DNA of 64,000 nt, from contig NZ_JBQHTG010000004.1 of assembly GCF_052065835.1 (NCBI RefSeq), positions 248,001-312,000 on the forward strand, given 5' to 3'. The notes beneath the pieces are model-generated. The model did not search any database, was not told the origin of the DNA, and saw only the letters and a list, made by a program, of their open reading frames with translations. The stretch comes from Laedolimicola sp934402125. GTDB lineage: Bacteria > Bacillota > Clostridia > Lachnospirales > Lachnospiraceae. This document shows positions 35,410 through 43,685 of the stretch, piece by piece. A program made the translations under genes and the position numbers. How positions within the stretch are numbered: the stretch's first letter is position 1; the number at the start of each line of letters is the position of its first letter.

Positions 35410-37383
35410 TTATTTAATCGTGTAATCAGAATAATCCAGTGAGAAATTCGGATTGAAATAGGGATCCCCCGCATCCAGATCCGCCTTCCACTTATGGCGG
35501 AACAGGTCTACCTCCTGCTGGAAGCGTTTCTGCTTCTCGCCCTCCTCCATACCACGGGTCTTGGACTCGTAATGGTACAGCTCCGCAAAGGGCGTAAATA
35601 CATTCAGATATCCTGCATGACGGAGCTTCAGACAGAAATCCACGTCGTTAAAGGCTACCCGGAATTCTTCGTCCAGACCGCCCACCTCGTCATACTGGGC
35701 CCGGCTTACCATCAGGCACGCGCCTGTGACAGCCGTCACGTCCTGGGCATAGCACAGACGTCCCATATAGCCCAGGTGCATCTTATCGTCCTTGTAATGG
35801 GTATGGCCCGCCGCCCTGTGGGCGCCGAGACCGATGACAATGCCTGCGTGCTGAATGGTATTGTCCGCATAGTAAAGCTTACCGCCGACTGCAGCCACAT
35901 CCGGCCGCTGGGCGTACATCAGAAGCTCCTCCATCCAGTCACGGGTGATGACCTTCATATCATTGTTCAGGAGCAGCACATACTTGCCGTTGGTAAAGCT
36001 TACGCCGAAATTGTTGATTTTGGCGTAGTTGAACTCGCCCTCGTACTTGACAATCCGGATCTTCGGATTGTGCTCCAGGGCCTTATAGTAATCAAAGATC
36101 TCTTTTGTCTCGCTGTTATTCTCCACAATGACAATCTCGTAATTCTCATAGGTGGACTTATTCACGATAGACTCCACGCAGCGGGACAGGTCCTCCATAT
36201 GATCCTTGTTGGGAATCACAATGGAAATAAGAGGCCGCTCCAGAAGCGGATAACGGATCCGGAAAATGGTCGGGAACGCCCGGGTGCTCTCCACCTTGAC
36301 GTCCATGCCATATACGTCCTTGATATGGTCGTGTACCGCGCGCTTGGCAGCGTCCACCGCATAGGTTTTCGCGTTGATGTCCTGAGCCACGCTTGCCTTA
36401 TGGGAACGCCAGTAATACAGGGCCTTCGGTACATGGTATACCAGCTTTGCCTTCGCGGTCAGACGAAGAATCATGTCGTGATCCTGGCTTCCGTCATACT
36501 GGCTCCGGAATACGCCCGTCTCGTCCAGCAGGTGCTTTGAAAATGCGGAAAAATGGCAGATATAGTTATTGCCCCGCAGATTGTCCACGGCGAAATCCGG
36601 CTTGAAATGCAGCACGATCATGTGATCAATGCTGTCTCCCTCAAAGGTGATCTCATCGCAGTAGATATAATCCGCGCCCTTCTCATTGATAACCTTCGCG
36701 TATTCATACAGCACCGCCGGATGGAGAATATCGTCGTGATCCAGCAGGGCGATATAATCGCCGGTAGCCATCTTCAGACACTCGTTGGTATTGCCGGAGA
36801 TTCCCTCGTTATGCTCCAGCACCTGATATTTGATACGGGCGTCGCTTTCCGCGTATCTTCTGCAGATCTCGCCCACGTAAGCGTGCTCGCTGTCGCTGCC
36901 GTCCGCCAGGCACAGTTCCCAGTTCTGATAGGTCTGGGCCTGTACGCAGTCCAGAAGCTCCGTCAGGAACTTCTCCGGCGTATTGTAAAGGGGCGTCAGA
37001 ATGCTGAACTTCACCATATTGGGAAATACGGTCTCCCGCTGGGCCTTTGCTTCCTCCAGACTTGGGAAACTGGCAGTGCCGTGGCGCTTCATATTCTTGC
37101 GCTCCTGCAGCTTGCTTCTTACCTTCCGCATAATCCCGGGGATAGAGCCGTAACGGGTCAGACGATCCCTTGTCTTTTCATAAAAATGCAGTCCCTTCCG
37201 GAGGGGAATCGCCAGCTTCCAGGCAAAGCTTCCCTTGATCCGATCCAGCTTGAAATTCAGCTCCTCGATCTCCTTCTCGGACTCTTCGATTTTGCTTACG
37301 AGAACCTCGGTTTTCTCCCGCTCTGCCTCATAAAGCTTTTTATAATCCATTTGTTCCTGATTATTTTCCATAACTTCCCCCAT
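35410..37383 (-). CDS. Two-domain GT2 glycosyltransferase with coiled-coil head
   Basis: 657 residues. Residues about 10-50 form a coiled coil ending in the GSFAWKLAIPLRKG motif common before glycan-synthesis domains. The first GT2 domain has FSILTPLYNTPEKF, LLDHDDILHP and SQDHDMILRL; the second has ISIVIPNKDHMED, LLNNDMKVI and FNDVDFCLKLR. Such enzymes can build alternating disaccharide repeats. A second ATG at 37371 after GGGGGAAG is an alternative start. Located just after the ABC exporter genes. Confidence 0.88.
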   Translation of the reverse strand: MGEVMENNQEQMDYKKLYEAEREKTEVLVSKIEESEKEIEELNFKLDRIKGSFAWKLAIPLRKGLHFYEKTRDRLTRYGSIPGIMRKVRSKLQERKNMKRHGTASFPSLEEAKAQRETVFPNMVKFSILTPLYNTPEKFLTELLDCVQAQTYQNWELCLADGSDSEHAYVGEICRRYAESDARIKYQVLEHNEGISGNTNECLKMATGDYIALLDHDDILHPAVLYEYAKVINEKGADYIYCDEITFEGDSIDHMIVLHFKPDFAVDNLRGNNYICHFSAFSKHLLDETGVFRSQYDGSQDHDMILRLTAKAKLVYHVPKALYYWRSHKASVAQDINAKTYAVDAAKRAVHDHIKDVYGMDVKVESTRAFPTIFRIRYPLLERPLISIVIPNKDHMEDLSRCVESIVNKSTYENYEIVIVENNSETKEIFDYYKALEHNPKIRIVKYEGEFNYAKINNFGVSFTNGKYVLLLNNDMKVITRDWMEELLMYAQRPDVAAVGGKLYYADNTIQHAGIVIGLGAHRAAGHTHYKDDKMHLGYMGRLCYAQDVTAVTGACLMVSRAQYDEVGGLDEEFRVAFNDVDFCLKLRHAGYLNVFTPFAELYHYESKTRGMEEGEKQKRFQQEVDLFRHKWKADLDAGDPYFNPNFSLDYSDYTIK

Positions 37384-37403
37384 GTTACTGTGAACGAATC
37401 CTG

Positions 37404-38150
37404 TTATTCCTTTGCGTTGGGATCCTCGTAGGCGTCGCAGACCTCTTCCGCCTCGCCGATCATCCGCACGTGTCCCCGGTCAATCCAGATGGCCTTATTG
37501 CAGATTTCCTTGACCTGCTCAATGCTGTGGGACACAAAAAGGACCGTGGTATTCCGATCCATCATTTCCCGGATACGCTTTTTACATTTATTCTGGAACT
37601 GATAATCGCCGACGGACAGAATCTCATCGATGATCAGGATATCCGCATCCACGATGGTAGCGATGGAAAAACCCAGACGGGCCAGCATACCGGACGAAAA
37701 ATTCTTGATGGGTACATCCACAAACCGCTCCAGTCCCGCGAAGGAAATGATATCGTCGAAACGCTCCTCCAGCATCTCCTGGGAGTAACCGATGAGCGCG
37801 CCGTTCAGGAAAATATTCTCCCGGGCTGTCAGATCGTGATCAAAGCCGGCTCCCAGCTCAATCATCGGTGCAATGGTTCCCGTGGTTTCCACCGTTCCCT
37901 TGGTGGGCTTCAGCACGCCTGCAATGATTTTCAGCATGGTACTCTTACCGGAACCGTTCATTCCGATCAGTCCCACAGAATCGCCTTTGCGAATCTCGAA
38001 GCTCACATCATTTAAGGCCCAGAACTCCTCGTAAAAGAGCTGACGCTTTAACACCTTGATGACATATTCCTTGATGCTGTCTACCTTTTCTTTGGAGAGG
38101 TTGAAGCACATGGATACATTATTTACTTCTATGGCATTTTCTAACTTCAT
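37404..38150 (-). CDS. Polysaccharide ABC exporter ATPase (Wzt/TagH type, no sugar-binding tail)
   Basis: 248 residues. Walker A GMNGSGKST (63-71), signature NFSSGML (150-156), Walker B ILIIDE (171-176) and the switch His in FVSHS. It powers export of a lipid-linked glycan or teichoic acid with the permease 9 bases upstream. It stops right after the nucleotide-binding domain, so the C-terminal carbohydrate-binding domain that lets Wzt-type exporters recognise finished chains is absent. Confidence 0.92.
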   Translation of the reverse strand: MKLENAIEVNNVSMCFNLSKEKVDSIKEYVIKVLKRQLFYEEFWALNDVSFEIRKGDSVGLIGMNGSGKSTMLKIIAGVLKPTKGTVETTGTIAPMIELGAGFDHDLTARENIFLNGALIGYSQEMLEERFDDIISFAGLERFVDVPIKNFSSGMLARLGFSIATIVDADILIIDEILSVGDYQFQNKCKKRIREMMDRNTTVLFVSHSIEQVKEICNKAIWIDRGHVRMIGEAEEVCDAYEDPNAKE

Positions 38151-38159
38151 GCTGCTCTC

Positions 38160-38948
38160 CTATATCTTCAGAATAAACTTATCCTGGGATTTCTTAAATA
38201 CCAGGGAGCCGACAACCAGAGCAATCGTACACCATATGATACTCTGCACATGGAGTATCCAGGGCGCGGTCACGCCGTCCAGCACTACCGCGCGGAAAAT
38301 CTTAATAAATGCCGTCAGCGGATTGGCATTGATGATAAATACGGCCCACCTGGGCGCGCCGTCCAGGATGGACATGGGGTAAATGACCGGGGTCAGATAC
38401 ATCCAGGCAGTCGTTACCACACTGTACAGATGCATGAGATCCCGGAAGCTTACGGCTGCCGCAGACAAAAACAGGCTCACGCCTGTGGAAAACAAAAGTA
38501 CATATAAAAGTGGGAATACCGCCAGAAGCACGGTGGGAGTCACACGGGATCGTGTCACTACCATCACGATTACCAGCGCAATCATAGAAGACAGCAGGTT
38601 GACACCGCTGGACATGACCTTGGTAATCGGGAACAGATACTTCGGCACGTAAACCTTTTTGATCAGCTCGCCGCTGTGGACGATAGAGCCCATGGCGATA
38701 CTGGTCGATTCATTGAAAAAGTTGAAGATCACCTGGCCGCACAGCAGATAGACCGGAAAATTTTCCACATCTCCGTAACGGGAGAAAAAGTAGGAAAATA
38801 CAATCGACAGTACGGTCATCATCAGAAGAGGATTCAGTACCGTCCATACCAGACCCAGTACAGAACGCCGATATTTGGTTTTGATGTCCCTCATCACCAG
38901 CTGGTTGATGAGGGCTCTGTATTTTACAAACACACTAAGCAAGCTCAC
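38160..38948 (-). CDS. Polysaccharide ABC exporter permease (Wzm/TagG type)
   Basis: 262 residues, six helices, ABC-2 family. The cytoplasmic amphipathic N-terminus has RDIKTKYRRSVLGLVWTVLNPL, the standard opening of TagG/Wzm permeases; near the end is YLTPVIYPMS. It moves the undecaprenyl-linked polymer across the membrane. Start is GTG behind AAGGA and overlaps the preceding gene by 14 bases. Confidence 0.92.
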   Translation of the reverse strand: MSLLSVFVKYRALINQLVMRDIKTKYRRSVLGLVWTVLNPLLMMTVLSIVFSYFFSRYGDVENFPVYLLCGQVIFNFFNESTSIAMGSIVHSGELIKKVYVPKYLFPITKVMSSGVNLLSSMIALVIVMVVTRSRVTPTVLLAVFPLLYVLLFSTGVSLFLSAAAVSFRDLMHLYSVVTTAWMYLTPVIYPMSILDGAPRWAVFIINANPLTAFIKIFRAVVLDGVTAPWILHVQSIIWCTIALVVGSLVFKKSQDKFILKI

Positions 38949-39756
38949 GGCGGTATCCTTTCTGAATCAGACTATTTATCACGGCAATCAGCACAAACGC
39001 GCCTAAAAATACCATGCCAAAGCGGAAAAAGCTGAAGCACAGCACCTGATCGTTGGGTCTGGGCGTAGAGTAATAAGCATTGTTGAAGATAAACAGCTCA
39101 CTGCAAAGAGCCAGATAGACAGCCGCCAGGAAAGTCAGGATATTGCCCTTTCCCAAAATCACCTTCATAGGTCCCCGGGCGTCATGCTGCAGCTTCCAGA
39201 TACCGGAGGAATAGATATCCTCCGCCTCTACCTTCAGCCGTCTGTTTTCCTTCTCCAGGGCATGGGTTTCCTTCATGGCAATATCAAGCTTGCCCAGAAG
39301 CTGTGCCTTTTCCTTTTCCGACACACTGTGCTTCTTGATCTCCTGCCAGTATTCCCGCTTTGCATTGCCCAGCTCCAGTACCCGGAAGGTCACCTTCGCT
39401 GCTTTAAGCTTCAGGCACAGGGCCTCGTCCACGAAAAACTTCGGATCGTTATGCAGGTACACAAAGACAGGATCAAAGTCCACATCGCTGTTGGTTTTGA
39501 TCCGATCCGCTTCTATCTGTTTTGTTTCTTCATTCTCATAGGTCAGGGCAATCTGATCCAGTCTGACCATGCTGCTGTCCTCCAGCAGCGGGTCAAACCG
39601 GAAACCACAGGTATGCTCAAAGCCTGTGAGATCAAAGTCCAGAGTTACCGCTTCACCCAGGGTGCAGGTATAGGGCACCGTCAGGGAATCCTCCGGACGG
39701 AAATCCTTGCCTGTATCGATAAATACCTCTGCTGTCAGCTGTATGCTCTCACTCAT
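38935..39756 (-). CDS. Unknown protein: beta-rich soluble domain, coiled coil and two C-terminal helices
   Basis: 273 residues. Residues 1-130 look beta-rich and have no membrane segment; 145-185 is a charged coiled coil ending in SSGIWKLQHDARGPMK, which resembles the motif in the two-domain glycosyltransferase nearby; 206-226 and 241-262 are membrane helices. It sits between rfbC and the ABC permease and overlaps the permease by 14 bases. The soluble part might bind the glycan or regulate chain length, but I recognise no named family. Confidence 0.6.
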   Translation of the reverse strand: MSESIQLTAEVFIDTGKDFRPEDSLTVPYTCTLGEAVTLDFDLTGFEHTCGFRFDPLLEDSSMVRLDQIALTYENEETKQIEADRIKTNSDVDFDPVFVYLHNDPKFFVDEALCLKLKAAKVTFRVLELGNAKREYWQEIKKHSVSEKEKAQLLGKLDIAMKETHALEKENRRLKVEAEDIYSSGIWKLQHDARGPMKVILGKGNILTFLAAVYLALCSELFIFNNAYYSTPRPNDQVLCFSFFRFGMVFLGAFVLIAVINSLIQKGYRRELA

Positions 39757-39757
39757 C

Positions 39758-40309
39758 TTACTTCTTCAACTCCTTAATTCCGCCCCATTTCTGATCCTTC
39801 TCAGAAATAGTCAGTTCCATTCCCTCCGGGATCGGCCATTCTACGCCGATATCCGGATCGCTCCACAGAAGTCCGCCCTCATCGTTCGGATGATAGAAAT
39901 CCGTGCACTTGTACGCAAATTCCGCGTAATCAGACAATACCAGAAAACCATGTGCGAAATTCTTCGGAATGAAAAACTGCTTTTTGTTCTCTGCAGACAG
40001 AAGCACGCCGTACCACTGTCCGTAGGTAGCGGATCCTTCGCGCAGATCCACAGCCACATCAAACACTTCGCCGCTTACCACCCGGACAATTTTGTCCTGA
40101 GGATGGTTAATCTGGAAATGAAGGCCGCGCAGTACGCCCTTTTTGGACGCAGACTGGTTGTCCTGTACAAAGGGCATATCAATGCCTGCTTCCTTGTAAT
40201 CATTGTAGTTGTATGTCTCCATGAAATAACCGCGCTCGTCGCCGAATACGGTCGGAGTAATCACCTTCAGACCTTCAATCGGACAAGTCTCGACTGTAAT
40301 CTTACCCAT
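39758..40309 (-). CDS. rfbC: dTDP-4-dehydrorhamnose 3,5-epimerase
   Basis: 183 residues, a cupin-fold enzyme that epimerises dTDP-4-keto-6-deoxyglucose at C3 and C5 on the way to dTDP-L-rhamnose. Visible are GVLRGLHFQ with the catalytic His, VDLREGSATYGQW and the late NFAHGFLVLSDYAEFAYK. One base separates it from the next gene. rfbD, the last step of the rhamnose pathway, is not in this window. Confidence 0.93.
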   Translation of the reverse strand: MGKITVETCPIEGLKVITPTVFGDERGYFMETYNYNDYKEAGIDMPFVQDNQSASKKGVLRGLHFQINHPQDKIVRVVSGEVFDVAVDLREGSATYGQWYGVLLSAENKKQFFIPKNFAHGFLVLSDYAEFAYKCTDFYHPNDEGGLLWSDPDIGVEWPIPEGMELTISEKDQKWGGIKELKK

Positions 40310-40340
40310 TTTTTCATATCTCCCTTATCTGTTTTGTCTA

Positions 40341-41210
40341 TTATAAGCCGTTTGCCACGTCAATCAGATACTGACCATAGGCTGTCTTCAGAAGCGGCTG
40401 CGCCAGTTCAATGAGCTGTTCTTTGTCAATGAAACCACGTCTGTATGCAATCTCCTCGATGCAGGAGATGTACATGCCCTGACGCTTCTGGAATGCGGCT
40501 ACGAAATCTGCAGCGTCCAAAAGCGCATCGTGGTTACCGGTATCCAGCCATGCAAAACCACGGCCCAGGGTCTCCACCCGCAGGGTTCCCCGGCGCAGAT
40601 ACTCGTTATTAATGCTGGTGATCTCGATCTCGCCTCTTGCGGAGGGCTTTACGTTCTTGGCAATCTCTACCACGTCATTATCATAGAAGTACAGACCCGG
40701 AACCGCATAGTTGGACTTGGGGTTCTCCGGCTTTTCTTCGATGGAAAGAGCCTTGCCCTCCCGGTCAAACTCTACCACGCCGTACTCACGGGGATCCTTT
40801 ACGTAATAGCCGAAGATGGTAGCGCCGGTTTCCCGCTCTGCCGCATTCTTCAGAACCTTGGAGAAGCTCTGTCCGTAGAAGATATTGTCTCCCAGAACCA
40901 AGGCTACCCGATCGTCGCCAATAAACTCCTCTCCGATGATAAAGGCGTCAGCCAGACCTCTGGGGCTCTCCTGTACCGCATAACTCATCTTCATACCCAG
41001 CTGGGAACCGTCGCCCAGTAAATCCTCAAAAATAGGCAGATCCCGGGGTGTGGAGATAATCAGCACCTCACGGATGCCCGCAAGCATCAGGGTAGACAGC
41101 GGATAATAAATCATCGGCTTATCGTATACCGGCATAATCTGCTTGGAAATCGCTTTTGTCAGCGGATAAAGTCTTGTTCCGGAACCTCCGGCCAGAATAA
41201 TTCCCTTCAT
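40341..41210 (-). CDS. rfbA: Glucose-1-phosphate thymidylyltransferase
   Basis: 289 residues, normal length for the family. It joins glucose-1-phosphate and dTTP to make dTDP-glucose. The nucleotide-binding loop is LAGGSGTRLYPLTKAISKQ, with the metal site in VLGDNIFYG and the lysine-bearing IEEKPENPKSN. It sits between rfbB (28 bases upstream) and rfbC (31 bases downstream). Confidence 0.96.
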   Translation of the reverse strand: MKGIILAGGSGTRLYPLTKAISKQIMPVYDKPMIYYPLSTLMLAGIREVLIISTPRDLPIFEDLLGDGSQLGMKMSYAVQESPRGLADAFIIGEEFIGDDRVALVLGDNIFYGQSFSKVLKNAAERETGATIFGYYVKDPREYGVVEFDREGKALSIEEKPENPKSNYAVPGLYFYDNDVVEIAKNVKPSARGEIEITSINNEYLRRGTLRVETLGRGFAWLDTGNHDALLDAADFVAAFQKRQGMYISCIEEIAYRRGFIDKEQLIELAQPLLKTAYGQYLIDVANGL

Positions 41211-41238
41211 TTATCTTTTCTCCTATCTGTTCCGTTCC

Positions 41239-42321
41239 TTATTTATTCTTATACATCTCTTCGTAGTATTTCTGATAATCGCCGCTGGTTACGTTCTTCA
41301 TCCAGTCCTCATGCTCAAAGAACCACTGGATAGTCAGACGGATACCGTCCTTGAACATGGTCTCCGGGTACCAGCCGATCTCTTCTTTGATCTTGTCCGG
41401 GGCAATGGCATAACGGCGGTCATGGCCCTTACGGTCTGTCACATAGGTAATCAGATCCTTGCTTACCAGCTTCTTTCTCGGATCCCCGTCCGGCAGCATC
41501 TCCTGCAGAGTCTCCAGGATAATATTGATGATCTCGATATTCTGCTTCTCGTTATGTCCGCCGATGTTGTAACGCTCGCCCAGGCGTCCGTTCTCCTGTA
41601 CCATATCAATAGCCTTGGCATGATCGTCCACATACAGCCAGTCGCGCACGTTCTTGCCGTCGCCGTATACCGGAAGCTTCTTGCCCTGGAGCGCATTGTT
41701 GATGATCAGCGGAATCAGCTTCTCCGGGAACTGGAAGGGGCCATAGTTGTTGCTGCAGTTGGTGATGTTCATGGGGAAACGGTAAGTATCCCAGTATGCC
41801 TTCACCAGCATGTCAGAGGAAGCCTTGCTCGCAGAGTAGGGGCTGTGAGGATCGATGGGAGTCGTCTCATAGAAATAAGTATCTCCCTCCTCCAGGGATC
41901 CGTATACCTCATCGGTGGATACATGCAGGAATTTCTTATCCTCCTTGAAGGTGCCATCCGGCAGTTCCCATGCCTTCTTCGCCGCATTCAGCATAACCAG
42001 GGTGCCCAGCACATTGGTCTCCACGAAGATCTCCGGATTTACGATACTGCGGTCTACATGGCTCTCTGCCGCAAAATGGACCACGCGGTCGATGTCATTT
42101 TCCGCAAAAATCTTTTCAATGGCCTCACGGTCGCGGATATCTGCCCGGATAAAGGTGTAGTTGTCCCGATCTTCGATATCCTTCAGATTCTCCAGATTGC
42201 CTGCATAGGTCAGCGCGTCCACATTGATAATGCGGATGGAATCGCCGTACTTGCGGAACATGTAGTGAATGTAATTGGAGCCGATAAATCCGGCTCCGCC
42301 GGTTACAAGATAAGTTCTCAT
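41239..42321 (-). CDS. rfbB: dTDP-glucose 4,6-dehydratase
   Basis: 360 residues. Extended SDR enzyme making dTDP-4-keto-6-deoxyglucose. NAD motif GGAGFIGSNYI, active-site STDEVYGSL and SPYSASKASSD with the catalytic Tyr-Lys pair. First gene of the train that runs to the SMR genes at 24915; GGAGG lies before the start. Its product can feed both rhamnose synthesis and the WecE-type aminotransferase. Confidence 0.96.
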   Translation of the reverse strand: MRTYLVTGGAGFIGSNYIHYMFRKYGDSIRIINVDALTYAGNLENLKDIEDRDNYTFIRADIRDREAIEKIFAENDIDRVVHFAAESHVDRSIVNPEIFVETNVLGTLVMLNAAKKAWELPDGTFKEDKKFLHVSTDEVYGSLEEGDTYFYETTPIDPHSPYSASKASSDMLVKAYWDTYRFPMNITNCSNNYGPFQFPEKLIPLIINNALQGKKLPVYGDGKNVRDWLYVDDHAKAIDMVQENGRLGERYNIGGHNEKQNIEIINIILETLQEMLPDGDPRKKLVSKDLITYVTDRKGHDRRYAIAPDKIKEEIGWYPETMFKDGIRLTIQWFFEHEDWMKNVTSGDYQKYYEEMYKNK

Positions 42322-42371
42322 TTTAAAAAAATCCTCCGATTTTATTTTTATTTTTCTTCATAGTTATTTTT

Positions 42372-42400
42372 AGTATAGCATTAAATAGCAAAGAGGGCAA
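42372..42400 (-). promoter_or_regulatory. Promoter of the rfbB-led gene train
   Basis: TTGCCC (42400-42395) and TATACT (42377-42372) are 17 bases apart on the minus strand, about 50 bases before rfbB. The -35 lies inside the left arm of an inverted repeat, GAGGGC (42393-42398) and GCCCTC (42417-42422), which could be an operator or the remains of an upstream terminator. Confidence 0.7.
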
Positions 42401-42466
42401 GGTTTTTCAAAAGTTGGCCCTCTCCTCCGGTTGACAAACACCCTTCTTCTATTACATATACATAAG

Positions 42467-42496
42467 AACAGAGTCTGAGGTTACTCAGACTCTGTT
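42467..42496 (-). terminator. 13-bp perfect stem-loop at the end of the Wzy-like gene
   Basis: AACAGAGTCTGAG and CTCAGACTCTGTT form a perfect stem around the loop TAAC, which contains the stop codon of the gene. No long T-run follows, so it may act as an mRNA 3'-end stabiliser as well as a weak terminator. Confidence 0.55.
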
Positions 42497-43677
42497 CCTG
42501 CTTTTCCTTTATTCTCCCTACTGATACATATCAGATAGATACTGAACAAAAACATTCCCACTTCATAATTCAGCAGACAATAATCCATATTCATCAACGC
42601 AAACAGGCCGAGAAGCAGGCCTGCCGCCAGGAAGGTTCTGCTCTTCCACAGGGCATACCCCATAATCAGTAAAATCATTACGGTGAAACAGATTCCCACC
42701 GGAATGGAAAACCGAAGCAGCGCGTTCAGGAAAACGTTATGGGCGTTATTTACATTCCAGTACTCTGTTGCCGGGAACAGCCGCTCGCCAAACTGTTTTC
42801 CCCAGCCTCCCGGATTCGCCAGTATCTCCTTTACCGCTCCGCTCCAGATATCTCTTCTTCCTCCCAACGATCCGATATTCCGTTCTGCCAGAAGTATTTT
42901 CCCAGCTGCTCCCGCCGCAGCCAGAACTGCTGCCGCTGCAGCCAGATACCACAGCCGGAAATGGATTTTTTTCCAGTCCACACTATCCAGCAGACCGCCT
43001 GCCAGTACGAGCGCAGCCGCTCCGAATCCCGTCCAGGAATGCGACAGGAACATAGCCGTCAGAAACACCAGAAGACTGAATACCCAGCAAATACGGCTTT
43101 TAAACAAAGCCCGGTATCTGACTGCAACAGCCAGAAACAGTGTCAGCATCAGGGCGTAATCGCTTTTATGGCTATAAAGCCAATAATGCCGAAACTCGTA
43201 ATAATCTGCCGGAAGTTTCATGAAATACAGCTGATTGTTGCATACAAGGAAGCTTGTGTATCCTGCGAAAAAATAAATGATACTCAGCACATTCGATAAA
43301 ACCGCGCAGCCCAGGAAGAATTTTATCAGTTCCTCCCTTTTCCCATCAAAGCCGTCCTGCTGCATACACAATACTATAAAAAACAATACAGCGATACTGT
43401 TATTGATTTGTTCCCCGTACCAGTGCAGATGACTTACGTTAAAATACAGGGAAAGGACGTTATAGACAACCAGTATTCCTGCTAATACAACGGGAAAACC
43501 GATTTTCTTTTTCCATTTTCCTTCCAGAACACATAGCAGCATATACAGCAGCAGTACTGCGTAGGCCGCTGTGAACACCGCGTAGTATTCCATCTTATAG
43601 TCTTCCTGAAAGGTACTCCAGAACGCCGGGAAAAACAGACTCAGTACTATAAATATTTTCAAGCTAATGGTTTTCAT
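42481..43677 (-). CDS. O-antigen ligase/polymerase-like (Wzy_C) membrane protein
   Basis: 398 residues with about eleven helices and one larger external loop near 275-325 holding GGRRDIWSGAVKEILANPGGWG and NNAHNVFLNALLRF, the pattern of Wzy_C O-antigen ligases and polymerases. It could polymerise repeat units or ligate them to an acceptor. It follows arcC by 8 bases and so shares its promoter, rather than that of the rfb train, even though its role seems to belong with the glycan genes. Confidence 0.82.
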   Translation of the reverse strand: MKTISLKIFIVLSLFFPAFWSTFQEDYKMEYYAVFTAAYAVLLLYMLLCVLEGKWKKKIGFPVVLAGILVVYNVLSLYFNVSHLHWYGEQINNSIAVLFFIVLCMQQDGFDGKREELIKFFLGCAVLSNVLSIIYFFAGYTSFLVCNNQLYFMKLPADYYEFRHYWLYSHKSDYALMLTLFLAVAVRYRALFKSRICWVFSLLVFLTAMFLSHSWTGFGAAALVLAGGLLDSVDWKKIHFRLWYLAAAAAVLAAAGAAGKILLAERNIGSLGGRRDIWSGAVKEILANPGGWGKQFGERLFPATEYWNVNNAHNVFLNALLRFSIPVGICFTVMILLIMGYALWKSRTFLAAGLLLGLFALMNMDYCLLNYEVGMFLFSIYLICISRENKGKAGTESE

Positions 43678-43685
43678 TTTTATAA

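Noticed and set aside
42431..42464. Plus-strand promoter (TTGACA with weak -10) between rfbB and the Wzy-like gene
   Set aside because: The -10 (ACATAT) is poor and there is no plus-strand gene downstream.
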